From Perkinsus marinus ATCC 50983 (Eukaryota; Perkinsozoa; Perkinsida; Perkinsidae), in assembly GCF_000006405.1 (NCBI RefSeq), contig NW_003200561.1, positions 72,980 through 136,979 of the forward strand: DNA of 64,000 nt, in the 5' to 3' direction. Under the pieces are notes generated by a model, which ran no database searches, was not told the origin of the DNA, and saw only the letters and a list, made by a program, of their open reading frames with translations. The translations under genes and the position numbers were made by a program. Shown here piece after piece: positions 41,004-53,521 of this stretch (its first letter is position 1; each line of letters opens with the position of its first letter).

Positions 41004-41815
41004 ATGCAGGGAATAGTACGTCATCAGCTAGCGCCAGGCTCAGTGGTCAACCTCACAGCCAACGTTGGTGAGTAATATCGTCACTTTCACAGCATCCACC
41101 CACATTATGTTTACATATGTATGAAATCTTAAAATGTTCATTCTATGTATTATCAAGATATGAATAACCAATTATTAATAACCATGAGGTCATCATATTC
41201 CACATACCATTTTATCATTTGCGGCCTGTCAGGCGAAGTCATCGAAGTATCCCTGGTTGGCAACCCCACGACGGGGTACAGCTGGCAGGACGCTGATCGG
41301 CGTGGCAGTATTGAAGTACAGACTAGTACCGGAAGTCAGCCTGGAGCCCATCCCGAGAACAGTGATAGCGGCCATGAAACGATAGTGTCCAAGAACGGAC
41401 TTGAACGACGATTATCATCATCATCATCATTTACTGTAGAGAATGCCTCAATGGTTGTAAGGTACTTAGCCCAAGTTTTTAAGGTGAGCAGCATCAGCCT
41501 TTAGCTCCCACATGTATACTCCTACACAGGTGAATCCCCATCCTCTAGGGTATGTGGGCACCGGTGGAATTTATTATTTTTATTATCAAGTGAGCCGCCT
41601 TATGATACTCTACCGCGTATGATCTAGCTCAGGCAGTAAGGCCTGGATATTGTCAACTTCGGTTCGTCTATACTCGGCCATGGGAGCATGTGCCCATACC
41701 TGAGGAGCACTATGCTAGAGTTAACATAAGAGTATTGGATACCACGATAAACGGGACAGAGGTGGAGCGTGTGCAGCTCCCGGAGGACTCGACCGCCTCT
41801 CAAGTAGGACCATAG
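41004..41815 (+). CDS. Chagasin-family cysteine protease inhibitor (MEROPS I42)
   Basis: Chagasins are tight-binding inhibitors of papain-family cysteine proteases, using three loops on an immunoglobulin-like fold. Exon 1 (ATG at 41004, though the frame is open further upstream) reads QLAPGSVVNLTANV. After an intron with a GTGAGT donor, GEVIEVSLVGNPTTGYSW carries the hallmark NPTTGY loop (about 41260-41285). A Ser-rich insert follows. VRYLAQVFKVNPHPLGYVGT then GGIYYFYYQ provides the Gly-rich loop. AVRPGYCQLRFVYTRPWEH provides the RPWE loop. A further piece VNIRVLDTTINGTEVERVQL ends at the TAG at 41815 and is extra to the usual domain. I cannot see a clear signal peptide; the true N-terminus may lie in the open frame above 41004. 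Confidence 0.85.
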
Positions 41816-42416
41816 CTTGTGTTCGTGGTTCGTATTCAAGCTATCTACAGATGTACATCGTCTTGTGAGGAGACCATCCGAGCCGTGTATGCGTATTATC
41901 ATTATTGTTTGACTCCCCACTGCTATTCGCAGTGCTAACGCTGACGACGACCTTAAAAGACCATAACCCTGTTGTTGTCGGTGGCGGTAGGCTATAACGT
42001 CTTGAGTAACTCAACTTATCTCACTGTCTTGTTTTCCCACTGGCCCTCCTCCTCCTCCTCGTCGTCGTCCTAGAAGCAGCAGTCGGTTGCCAAGGTAACT
42101 GTATATACAGGCTCTTGGTCTTGCACCATTGTGTTTACATCATTAGAGAAAATGCTATAAGGCCGTACTCTCATACTTGTTGAGTACTGCCTATAGGCCA
42201 CATAGTGAACAGCTTGTTCCCTTGAAACAACACATGACCGATCATTACTCCTCTCGTTGCGGGGACACATCCACGATAAGTGCTCCTCAGCTGGTGAGCT
42301 CTTCACACACGATTTGTTCGTCGCCTCTCCAGACCACGGTCCTACAGCAGCTGTCTCGGTTGGCAAGTAGTAACCCCATGCAGTGAATTCGAAGGTTCGC
42401 ATTCACCTTTTTTGGG

Positions 42417-42887
42417 ATGAAAGTGACTCGCTGCTCTCAGTGGATTCTGGAGAGTTTCCTTTATGACGAAGTCCCTTTGCCTCTTTCTGGCCTGCCATCG
42501 GAACTACTCAGAATGGCGAGGGAACTGTGTGAGGAGTGGGAAGGACAACAGGTCGGGTCCACCCCCCGTATTGGGTCTCTTTGTACTTTCTTTCCTCAGG
42601 TGTTGACAGCTTACCGCTTCGGCCGTCGGCAAGCCAGCGTTTACTCGAACTAAGATCTGTGAGTACAGGATGCAAGTACGTCGCGTGATTAGTGCCTTAT
42701 CTTTACAGCTTATGGACTGCCTCGAAGACTCCATGCTCAGCGCGGGAGGGAACGATCCATCAGCTCCGCACGAGATGATGTGGATTTGTTGAGAGTAATC
42801 CTCGAAAAGATGTGGCCGCGGTCAAATCCTAGGATAGAATGTCGACAGGTGTCAGAGAAACGACAGTCTCCTAAACGACGGCCATGA
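42417..42887 (+). CDS. Uncharacterised short spliced gene
   Basis: ATG at 42417 opens MKVTRCSQWILESFLYDEVP and continues LPSELLRMARELCEEWEGQQ. A GTCGGG...CCTCAG intron leads to VLTAYRFGRRQASVYSN. A last exon AYGLPRRLHAQRGRERSISS, DDVDLLRVILEKMWPRSNPR ends in a basic tail with TGA at 42887. A Ser-rich frame at 42177-42386 (TISAPQLVSSSHTICSSPLQ) may be an upstream exon. It is rich in Arg at the C-terminus. No family recognised. Confidence 0.38.
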
Positions 42888-43377
42888 CGTATACTACCAT
42901 GTGCGGTTGTCGACGTGGTTGGAATCACTGCTCTTTTTAACAGCGAATAGTTCGTACTTCGATCGTTTCCTACACGCAGTTGAAGTGTTGCAGTTAGTGG
43001 GGAGAGTTACACCAGCTTGTGTAACTCCGAAGTAGATAACACCATGCTAGTTCACAATTTGGCACAAACCAATAAACGGCGATGACGCAGTGACATGCTT
43101 TCCATTTGATTTTGGGATCGTCTGCCATGCGTGCTATCGGCAAATTGCACGCGAACTTGAAAACTGGGTGTGGATTTGAAGCCCACGCGATAATCAATCG
43201 GAGGCGAAACAGCATCGCAGTGTTTCCGTATTTGAAAACCAGTCGTAGAGTTTCTGTTCGCGTCTTGATGTTGTGGAGTTTTTTGCACATCAATTGTCGC
43301 TAGTTTTGGGTGTTCGCGGATTATGAACGAACGTGGAGAATGTGGTGGGCTCAGCGAAGGACACGAGTTCCTTCGTG
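42888..43377. other. Spacer without a convincing gene
   Basis: This lies between the plus-strand gene ending at 42887 and the minus-strand gene ending at 43378, so it is a convergent 3'-3' spacer. A minus-strand 109-codon frame at 43052-43381 has no domain or splice support. Confidence 0.4.
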
Positions 43378-44500
43378 TCATGGTCCGAGGCTATTTTCTG
43401 GTTTTCCCCTTTCTCTCCAACCAAGGTCTAGCGAGAGGTAGTTGTCCACCTCTGGTCTGGCCTGCGTTAGAAGATCAGAAACATCTTGCAGTAGCCGAAA
43501 GCCACGAATCACGGAGCCAGTGTACAGGTTCCGTAATGTAGTTTTTGGCAACTGCCCCTTCCAAACTCGCAGATCAAAAATTTGAATACAACGCAATACC
43601 ATGACGGCAATACTCTGACATCAATAGTATACGCTATAAACTCTCATCCTTCTAATGTACTCGGGAAGAGAGTGAGATGTGTCCAATCCAAGCAGGGCCA
43701 CCTCTGATGACCTTGGGACGCCGCTAGAGGTCGTAGACGCTAGGTCTCTAGAGGCGCTGGCGACCAGATCTCCAGCTCGGCGGGCGCGATCCCGTCACTG
43801 CACTTATCATTAGGAATTTGTCTCTCACAATGAAACTGGCATCAATCGAGAAATGTTTGAATGGCACTTCATCGAAAGTCGGCGGACTCCATGACGTCCT
43901 GATACTCACAGAGTTATCTTGTTTTATTGTGCCATTTGCCGACAGATCACACCCCTGAGCTGCCGCGGCCTGAAGATTTCCTCTTCTATGTTTCACTTTT
44001 TCCTCGGTGGTTGCAATAAGTGCATCCATCGCGTACAAATCTGCCAGTATCCGTTTGCTCTTCACGGATATCCAGAAGCCGCTTCAGCTCGATGGAACTA
44101 GGCATCTCCCGGTCTCGCCGAGCCCATGAAATACGGAGAGAGGTCAACATGATTTTCTCGTACTTTCCCTCGTCAACACGCCGATAGGGATCAGTATCCG
44201 AGTTCAATATCCAGGAGATAACCTATCCGAGAAGACACCTCACACACCCAACAGCGCATCAGTTGTTAACTCGCGCCGAAACAGAACTCAGAAAGACGGT
44301 CTTCACGCCAGTGAGCGTCTCGTCAATACGTTCCCTAAGTAATTCTCTGGGTAGAATTGACTGAACCTCCACGAAATAGTAACGAAGTGAATGAGAGGCG
44401 GTAGCCGTGCAATTTTACCAATCGGCGCAGAAGTTCAGTCTTGCCATCGAGACGAAGCCGTCGTGAGCCATCACTGTCTATGCAGTGGATGGAGTGACGG
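43378..44500 (-). CDS. Uncharacterised multi-exon gene downstream of the RAP cluster
   Basis: Protein-like minus-strand pieces run from about 44500 to a stop at 43378. They are DGSRRLRLDGKTELLRRLV, VQSILPRELLRERIDETLTG, VISWILNSDTDPYRRVDEGK with MLTSLRISWARRDREMPSSI, LYAMDALIATTEEKVKHRRG, SSEVALLGLDTSHSLPEYIR, and the C-terminal IFDLRVWKGQLPKTTLRNLY with LLQDVSDLLTQARPEVDNYL. A candidate 25-nt intron at 44041-44065 joins two pieces in frame. The start codon is not identified. It is in the same orientation as the RAP genes but unrelated in sequence. No family recognised. Confidence 0.42.
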
Positions 44501-44699
44501 CGTCAGCTTCAATAGGTAATAGAGGTTGCCTCGACATCCCAGGATCATTCACTGAGCCACGGCACAACGACCGAGGAATCGCTGGGAGATCTGTACCAAC
44601 GCGGAAGGGGTGGAGTGACTCCACTGGAGTCCTCAGTTAAGCTACTACAACACAGGGCACGCGAAATATTCAGAAACGTGAAAGAAATTGCAGACACCC

Positions 44700-47170
44700 T
44701 CATCGTGCATTCAATCGTCCTTTTAGAATAGACTCAATATACTTTTGCCGTTCCTCTCTACCCAACCGACTCCACTGAGCGAAGCTGATCTCCTCTACAT
44801 CATACCCGAGCCGCCTCAGCGCGTTCCGTCTCAACACGGCTTTCCCACACAACTTCTGACCGGGGGGTAAACTCGTCCCTATTGAGCGGACGTAGTGCCA
44901 AGGCCCATCGACTTCAATGATCAGAGGGAGCTCCTCGTCCCGTGAACACTCATCGGCAGACTCGCATCGAGTCACTGCCAGATCTACTATGACTCCTGGG
45001 CACCCCAGATTAGTGAGGTCCATTTCTGACACCACCCTATACTCATAGTCACTGTTGCCTATTGCTCGTCGCAAACAAGTTGTGACTTGGTCTTGAAATG
45101 CACTATCGATAACGCTGGCATCTCGCTGGGCCGACCCCGCAGCTCTATGAAATAGTTCGACTATCATAGGGGTGGGTTCGTAACCGTGGGACGAGGACCA
45201 CATCGAGACTTGGTTGATCTTCTGCAGAGCGGCTCCGTCTAGTTCGAACGTAGCTGCCGCCGACAGGAGGACCTCAAGCGACTGCGGGTCAAAGACGTCG
45301 AAGGCGGCCAAAGACCACGCAACGTGAAACGAGTCAGCCGCAGCAAAGCGGAGCTCTCTGGACCGAACACGCGCTACAACTTCCTGTATCAGCTCACTAG
45401 CTGGAGCAGAAGTGTGATAGTTTGATGCCAAGCCCCAGAGGAGCATTGAAAGGTGTGAGCTAGTGATGCCAGAAGTAAGCAGGAGGTCCTTGGCCTGATG
45501 ACAGCAATGCTCCTCGAGCATTTGATGGGAGATCCGTAGTGTGGCCAGAGACCAGGTTATCAAGGCGAGCTCTTGCTGCTTGAAGTGGGAAGACTCGCTG
45601 AGGTGTCTCTCTGTGAAACCATCGAGGAAGAGTACGAGCTTTCTCGAGTCCCATAGAGAACCCTGCTGGGCCTCGGGTGTTGAAGCTGTGCACCAGAGGA
45701 CCTTTACAAAGGCTTCAGCATTAACCGGGTTGGCAGTAGCCCATTCCACGAGAGGGGTGATCTCTCCAAAGGGACGACCAGCGATGGACCAAGCCAGTTG
45801 CCCTACGGCATGTACGTGGGTAGCATCCGAAGGCCAATCAAAGATGCTCTGCTCAATTCTTTGCAGTGCGCACTTGACAAAAGGACTCTCGAAATCACCG
45901 AGCGAGTCAGCCTGAGTCAGAGCGGCCATACACACCGCTAGGTCCTGGGCAGTGTATGCAAGGATCTGTTCAGGCGTGTGAGGTAGCAGAAACTTTGCCA
46001 AGTCGACTACAATGTCCTTACCGAGGAGCAGTGCTGTCGACCAGAGAATATTGGATACTTCCTGAGGACTGAAAGCGTCGATTTGGAGGTTCAACACCAG
46101 AGCCACCAAACTACCCACTAGGCAGCTCGCTGATGACTTTATCGACTCGTGGTGCTTCGCCAGAGTCGCCGACGCCCAACAACAGTTAGTTATCGTCTGT
46201 GTCGAGGGGTGACTTCTGGGGCCTCCCTTTAGAGATGCCATCGCGACCTTGAAGATTCCCTCGTATGGTGCTGTCGTAGCGACATAGGCGTAGCCACAGA
46301 GAAACGACGAACATTCTCGTAAACCGAAGTCGGCTATGAGTTGCGGATGGCCTCGGGCGGTTGAGAAGAGGTCCGTTACATAGGGTTCATCGGGGGCAAG
46401 CTTGCCTAGTGACCAGAAGAGCATTGCCGTTGCTGACGGCGGTACTAATGCTGGATCTCGAGACAACCACATCGCTGCTGCCTCACGGAGGAAGGCATCA
46501 TCACGAACACCAGATCGTGCGGCAGCCCAGCACATGTTGGATACCACACCAGCGGGGGTTCCCTGAACGCCGAGCCGGTCTCTGCACTGTGACAGCACTT
46601 CGCGGACCTCATCGTGCCAGTCCAGGTCCAACTTAGCTATGGCACATGCGACGTTACTGAGTTGACTCGAGGAAGCCTCCTTGAGCAAAGGAATGATGGC
46701 GGGTCTTAGGGCATTGAGAAGACCAGTACGTGAGGGACCAGGGCCAACCATTCCGATGGACCATAAAACGTCAGCGATCTCATTGGTCTTAATATCAGTC
46801 AATCGGAGAGATCTTGATACCTCATCACAGAGAGCATCGACGAGCCCTGCATGAGCTCCATGGAAATGCTTGACCAGACGGTGTAACGCCGTTGTGAGCA
46901 GCTGCATCCGGCGAGACGCATCTATCGCGGAATTAGGGACGGCCACCTGTTGGCAGATGGTCAGGACATCTGAGGGAGGGACCAATAAGGAAGGTGTTGG
47001 GTGAACAGCAGACACGCCTCACCGTCCTTCTGTTGTCGTCGACTAGCGTCCAACAGCGTCTTCCGCAGCTTGAAGGGATCATACGGGAGGCATTGCCGAA
47101 CCACTACGAGTGCTCGAACCGAACGTAGGGCATGTCGCCATCGACCGGCTGCCCAGGGAGTTGAAGTCAT
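44700..47170 (-). CDS. RAP-domain helical-repeat protein 1
   Basis: Start ATG at 47170 with a small first exon (47170-47023) rich in Arg: MTSTPWAAGRWRHALRSVRA, a likely mitochondrial presequence. A 53-nt intron (46970-47022) joins in frame to DVLTICQQVAV. The result is about 805 residues. The body is a helical-repeat array with recurrent VLWSI/ILWSTALL/LAWSIAG/LITWSLATLRISHQMLEEHC units, like FASTK or OPR-type RNA-binding proteins. The C-terminal RAP domain reads GVIVDLAVTR, LPLIIEVDGPWHYV, KAVLRRNALRRLGYDVEEIS and QWSRLGREERQKYIESIL. RAP proteins act on organelle RNA in alveolates; a mitochondrial role is inference. It is the most diverged of the three tandem copies. Confidence 0.88.
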
Positions 47171-47299
47171 TAAAACTGCAACAACTTTGCCATGCTTTCA
47201 TATGTCCTGCATTTCGAGGTGAATAATATTCCCACTTCACGCAAAAGGCGAGCTCATGATTGCGAAACGATGTGAATCAGAAACGTAGGGATGCAGCAT

Positions 47300-49779
47300 C
47301 TAAGCTATCACATGTCTTAATTGCTCCCGTAAGTACTCGCCACGTCGATGCCGTTGTGTGTTGTTCCAATCGACCGTACTGATACTGAGCACCTCATAGC
47401 CTGCCTTACGCAGTATACGCCTGCTCAGCTCAGTGTTGCCGTTGTACTGCAGTACTGCGAGTCTGTTGTCACCAATCAACTTCGAGAAGTGGGAGTAGCC
47501 GTCGACCTCGATAATAAGCAACACTTGTTCCTTAGCATCTATGACAGCAAGATCAACAAAGATCCCTTCGAGAGGTGCAGGAAGCTCATATTCATCGCGG
47601 AGACTGGCCGTTGGGGCCACCTCAAGCAAGACCCTTTGCAGCTCGGAGCGTATCTCCCATTGCAAGGTGCTGCTAGTAACAAGGCCGCCACCAGGCGCCC
47701 TTTGCCGTTGCGCGATCTTCACTACGTGAGCTTCCTCAGAGGGTGATGGTTGGAAGCCGTGACAGAGCCTTGCCCACAGCAGGGACCGATGGAGTCTAAT
47801 AAGAGAGGCCCCTTGTTCTGTACGTGGGGGTGCATTGCTCATTGGTCCTGCCTTCACCAATGCCTCTAGGAGCTTCTGTAGAGCCTCTTCACTGTACAAG
47901 TCGAACACGGCCATGGACCAAATGACTATGGTAACATCAGCTGGCCGAGGACTCAACGTACTGCTCTCAACGCGGTCTACGACGTCCTTAATTAGATCGA
48001 TGGCCGAGGGTGATCGATGAGCATTAGATGTGATACCCCAGAGGACCATCGCCAGATGACGGCTGTCGATCCGACCCTCCTTCAACATGCCTCTTGCCAA
48101 TACACAACATCTCTCCTCCAACTCGTAATGGGATAATCGTAGTGTACCCAAAGCCCACACCAATAGGCCAACGTCCTGCTGTTGGTACTGATGATGCTCC
48201 CGAGAGCGGTAGCGGTCGACGAGACCATTGACGAACGCCACGACACTAGGTGGCGGCTCTCGCAGGGCAGATGACTCGAACATCTTAGCAGCTGCCCACA
48301 GTATGCGGCTCTCACTCTGAGGTGTGAGGGCATCGCCATTGGTCACGGCCCATTCAACAATGGGGAGCACGGCCTCCTGACCAGAGGACCACAAGGCATT
48401 CGATATCTGGGAAACCGCCAGGACATTCTGAGCTGTCGGTCGCCAAGTCGTAATAGTATCAATGACCACTTCAATGGTCAGCTTCGTGAAGTCTTCGAAC
48501 GAGTCCAAAAGTTTGGCATCTGCCAAAGAGCTCAACACCGTGGCCAGCTCTAGAGGCTTCCACTCCTCAACAACGCCCTTCTCAATAAGGCCATGGTCAT
48601 TCTGTAGCAGAGAGCGGAAGACCTGTTGAACCCATGGGCCATCATCGTTAGCCAGAGTAACTGCCCAAGCGACACTTGAAGTGACCGCGCCTGTGAATGG
48701 TCCCAACTCGGACCGTACCAGTAGCTCTCCAAGATGACGGATGAATGATAGAGGGGGATGGGACTCGCATTTGTTGTACTGAGCGATGGTTCCGGCCGCC
48801 CAGAAGGCATTGCCTATGCTCTTCAATGGACACTGCTGGATAGTAGAAGTGTCACCGAACTTGCTGATGTACACCTTCCACATACTTGGGTCTAGGCTAG
48901 CCGTTGGGACATGGCCGAAGGCCCAGAGGACCGATGCCAGCTCCGTTGGGTTGAAGCTCTCGAAAGGCAACTCTGATGAGCACGTACTGAAGAGACGCAC
49001 CACATCGGGGTGGTCCCTCGCGGAAGCCCCGAGTGATGTGAGTACCACGGCGTGGGCCTCGGGACTCATACCAGATCGGCCGACCCGACCCTTCCAGTCT
49101 ACCGCCACCAAACCAGCGAAGTGTGAGTTGCAAGCACCTATACGGCTGACGGCCCAGACGAAGGTCGCCAGCTCATCCGACCCAACTGAGACCAGACCCA
49201 CCCGATCCACAATGGTCTTTACAGCCGACTCTATCTCGGTGAGCCAAGGTATGGACAGCCGGTTGATGGTCCATGCTACATGTCGTAGTTGTAGGGCACC
49301 CATGTGTGGTATTGCTAGGAGTAGATGTGGTCGTAGTAGATCTCTTAACCGAACCACCGGGCTAGGAGGGGACCTGCCGACCACACCGATGGCCCTGAAG
49401 ACCTCTGCGGTGTGCTTCGGGGACATGGTGGAGGAATCTGTCGGTTCGGCGCCCGCTAGTCGTTGGGCCATGGCTTCACTCAAGGTAGTGAGAAGCGGCA
49501 GGTACCGTGAGTCGTTCTGGACTTTGACGCATTTGATGAGTGCTGCGGCCAGTAGACTAAGCTCGAGTCGGACAGGGGAGCCACCAGGGCCGTTGAGGAT
49601 GTCCACTATAGCGGAGCAAGCTTCGAGCCAACTTCCTGAGGCAAGAGGAGATAAAGTGAGAAAGGAGTGGTATGGTCTTCACCCCGACTGTTGGAGTTCA
49701 AGAGCTTCCGAAGATTTTTGACTTGCCGACCGACCAGCTCGTTCGATACGGCGCAGCTGAGCAGACGGCTGACATTCAT
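47300..49779 (-). CDS. RAP-domain helical-repeat protein 2
   Basis: Start ATG at 49779. Exon 1 (49779-49683) is MNVSRLLSCAVSNELVGRQV followed by a basic stretch, probably a targeting peptide. The 77-nt intron (49606-49682) ends CTATAG. The spliced protein is about 800 residues. Helical repeats carry recurrent VLWAFGH, ILWAAAK, LLVWALGTLRLSHYELEERC and MVLWGIT motifs. The RAP domain at the C-terminus includes GIFVDLAVIDAKEQVLLIIE followed by VDGYSHF, then RRILRKAGYEVLSISTVDWN. A 196-bp block within the repeats (47986-48181) is nearly identical to one in copy 3, although the proteins are otherwise strongly diverged. Confidence 0.88.
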
Positions 49780-49870
49780 ACCAAAACTTCGATACTTCAC
49801 GATCTCGACTTGGCTATAATAGAATATCATTGACCCCGACTTGACGAGAACGACGTCTTAATTCAGAAAC

Positions 49871-52314
49871 TTATCCCGGAAACAGCTCAGCCGAGCCGCT
49901 GAGGACCTCCGACACTTCATGCTGTATGAACTCGTATTTTGCCGATCGGTCCAGACTACGCCATTTCTCGTCCTCAACGCTGAGCAGCCTGAAACCAGCT
50001 TGAGCGATGAGGTGTTGTTTCAGAACACTCTGGCCGTTGTACTGTCGTCTGGTCACGGCCGATTCACCAAGGACATCAACGTAGTGATGCGGTCCGTCTA
50101 CTTCTACCAGGAGGCGTCGGGAGCCGGTACGGCCGTCTACAACAGCTGCATCCACTGATAATCCCGGCAGCTCCGGTGCTAGGTCCACCTCCGACAGCAA
50201 GTGCATACTAGAGGACCGGGGTGAGCGGGACAGCGCCTTGTTCAAGGTCTGACAGACCTCAGTTTGAAGGGCTCCTCTAGCATCCACGCTGGCCCTCTGT
50301 GCTTCTTCAAGGACCTCTGCAATGAGATGGCCATTCTGTGGTGAATGTTGGAAGCCATAGCCAAGTCTAGCCCAGAGGTAGGCCCTATGGACCTTACTTA
50401 GGCTGGCCTTCCTCTCTCCAGCGGATAGCTCGTTAGACTTGGAAGCAAGGATGCTCAGGAGGTCCCGAAAGACGGACTGGTCGTAGGTGTCTGCAGCAGC
50501 CATGGCCCAGAGGACAATAGCGACATCGGCAACGTCAAAGGATATACTACGATCTCGTAGTGCCGAGATAGTTCCCTTAATTAGATCGATGGCAGAGGGT
50601 GATCGATGTGCATTAGATGTGATACCCCAGAGGACCATCGCCAGATGACGGCTGTCGATCCGACCCTCCTTCAACATGCCTCTTGCCAATACACAACATC
50701 TCTCCTCCAACTCGTAATGGGATAATCGTAGTGTACCCAAAGCCCACACCAAAAGGCCAACGTCCTGCTGCTCTATACGTTCGCCACGACTACTTAGGAA
50801 TCTCTTGGATGCAGCGCAAACGAAGGACACCACTGATGCGGACTGTCCAACAGAGGCTTCCGTGAGACCATTACATTTTGACACTGCCCATAACATTCTA
50901 CACAATGACCGGATGCCAACCGCCTCAGTATTGGCTGTGAACCACGCAATGATAGCATCCATCTCAGGACCACCCTCTGGGACCATGGTCCAAGCCACCT
51001 GGGTAAAAGCCCGACCGTTAGCCGCGGTCCCAGGAGCTGTCTTGGCCGCATGCCCAAAGTACTGGCAGGCAACGGTAATGAATTGCGGTAGACTGTCTCT
51101 GAGCCCGAGGGAGCAAACTGCAGCCAATGTGTTAGCCAGCTCCAACGACTTAAACTTCCCTACAGCTTCTATTGTGGAATTATCGTCAAGTATGTGCTTA
51201 CAAAAGTCCTTCGCGCAGTCGCTGTTTCCAGTGCCACCCAAAGAGACCGCCCAAATCATATAGCTCACGCTAGACGGCTGGAAAGCTCTCACCCCGCTAG
51301 CGACGACACATTGGGCCATTTGCCGAGTAAACTCTGACGCTAGGAGGCTCGTATGGCCCTTTTGAGATAGCACACCGGCGGCCCAGAAGGCGTATCCAAT
51401 CGTTTGTGTAGCGCAAGTTGCGACCCCATCCACTGAGACAGTACTGAGAAGCGCCTTCCACAGGCTCTCACTCGGAGGGAAGTTGTTGTTAGCATAGACC
51501 CAAAGGATCTGTGAGAGCTCAGTGAAAGTGAATGCCGAGTAATCGAGGCTGGTATTGGCATGCCGTAATACTCCAACAGCGACGTCTTTAGCCGCTACCT
51601 TGCCGACAGCAAAGACGACTGCGGCATTAACGCTGGCCTTGAGCCCACGCTGGCCATCGACCCGCCGTCTCCATGTACTAGCTAGTGACTTGGCGAAATC
51701 ACCATCGACCTTCCATCCCGAGCCAGCGATGGTTCGAGCTAGGGATGCCAAGGCGAAGTCGCTCAGCATGTCAAGCTCACCGTTTAAGCGATCTAGCAGC
51801 AGTTGAACTTCCACTCCTGAAGGCTCTTTCAATTTACAGAGAGCAGCTATGGCCCGCTGGAGATCCTGTTGGGTCATATGAGGGACCGTAGTTCGTATGC
51901 GACCCTTTAACCCTCCTACAAGGCCTCTTATGGAGGGTTGGCTGGGCTTACAAGCCGCCGCCACCGACACAAGGGCTCCCACTAGGTCGACCGGAGCTAT
52001 CTCGTCTGTTGATTCGAGACACTCAGTGGCTGCCGAGCAAAGAGAGTCAACGGTCTGTGGGTGGATACTTAGCTTGGTAGAAGCAACAGCCCTGCCGGCA
52101 GCGCTTAGGAGGTCTGCGGGAAGGGTTGAGCCCAACGAGAGCAGGTCACGACAGATCTCCTCGAATTCTGAGAACAGTTCCGATGATCACCTACAGAATA
52201 ACATGAAGAACCCGCCATCTCACCTTTGCCATCAGCATCGAGTATTCGAGACTTAACGTCGCTCACACGGCGAGCTTTCCCAATCATAGCATGCAACCGA
52301 CGTGAGGACCGCAT
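49871..52314 (-). CDS. RAP-domain helical-repeat protein 3
   Basis: Start ATG at 52314 opens MRSSRRLHAMIGKARRVSDV, a basic 91-nt first exon. A 56-nt intron (52168-52223, ending CTCAG) joins in frame to EFEEICRDLLSLGSTLPADL. The protein is about 795 residues. Repeats such as ILWVYANN, YAFWAAGVLSQ, YMIWAVSLGG, LLVWALGTLRLSHYELEERC and IVLWAMAAADTYD precede the RAP domain (LPGLSVDAAVVDGRTGSRRL, LVEVDGPHHYVDVLG, HLIAQAGFRLLSVEDEKWR). RAP domains have a restriction-endonuclease-like fold and bind or process RNA. All three tandem copies keep an intron just after a short basic N-terminus, which points to one ancestral gene. Confidence 0.88.
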
Positions 52315-53521
52315 GGAAGACAAGCTGAGGGTCCAGGCTTATTCAGCGGTGGACAAACGTCGATAGTGGCTCGAACGAAGCGAGGGATGGAGAAAGGCTC
52401 ACCGCTGGGACACAGGATCATCAACACGAGACACATTCGATAGGACTGAGAAAGCTCTTGCCACGTAGCATGAAATAGCTATCAAATTCGTGAATACTAC
52501 ATGCTGTGTCAAAGCATTCATCTACATGATACTACCTCGAGCCGTTACCCGGCGTCGTGAGGGCATTTCTCGACGCCGGTAGCCATCCAGCTCCCAACGC
52601 ATAACGGTAGCCAGCGATAGGGTGGGAAGAAGTTGCAACATACTCGAGACGGCATCATATGAGCTTCCATGGTGAGGTTGCCTGTGTTCTTCAGTAGAGA
52701 GTCTTTCCACTACTCGCTACAAAGGTAGGGAGCGGTGGATAATGAAGCAGTAATGCTGCTGGGTTCGTCGCTCTAACTAGTCGCTGAGCTCAGGCGATTC
52801 AGAACCAATTCTGGACGTGGTGATCACTTCCGAAACGTGGTTTCAGAGACAGTCCTGAGGTTCGCAAACAGTATACTGAACTACCCCCTCTACGGGGGGC
52901 CCTTATGATGTCTTAGTGTTGGATACCGTCAACGAGCTAAACTCCCAAGCACCTATCTATCGTGAGATTCCCATGCTTAGAGGATCAGGTACTGCCTGCT
53001 GGCGGTCACTGTCGTACAGCATCTCACATGGTGATGAAAATGCGCTGACTGAGTCAACAAGTGTCGTTGAGGAAAAGCGAGAGCACTAAGAGCTGCAAGA
53101 TCACCACAGGTTGAAGCTACTAAGTTTGAGTACACTGTGCGGCTCTTGAACTCAGCCATGTTCCCTCTCAGCGGTCCGTGGATCCGGAGGTTGTTTGTGG
53201 TAACATCTTGGAGAGTGTATCATTTGTGGATCCGATATATAAGTATGTTATGTCATACGCCGTATGATGTAGTTGTCAAAGTCTTGAGTAAAGTCAATCA
53301 ATGCTCGACTGGACGAAAGGACTGTACAAGCATTCTTCCATACTCTTAACTTGGGATTGTTGAGCATAGCTGACTTCCCAGTGAGCAGCTCCTTATTTCA
53401 TTTTACTCGAACCGCTTCCCGGGGCTCGCATTCTCAGGCAGAGTCATAGCTGTTACAGTACCTCAAGATTACAAGAAGTGGCCTACATCTCGAGTCATTG
53501 GCAGCGCCATTCTCTTCTACA
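52315..53521. other. Spacer between divergent genes, no convincing gene
   Basis: This separates the start of RAP gene 3 (minus) from the start of the membrane protein gene (plus, 53522). Frames of 60-70 codons occur on both strands (52522-52710 minus, 53137-53349 plus) without domains or splice support. Promoters of both neighbours should lie in it. Confidence 0.4.

Noticed and set aside
48786-49721. 311-codon plus-strand frame opposite RAP gene 2
   Set aside because: It is antisense to a well-supported RAP coding exon with clear repeats and has Ser/Arg/Thr-rich shadow composition.
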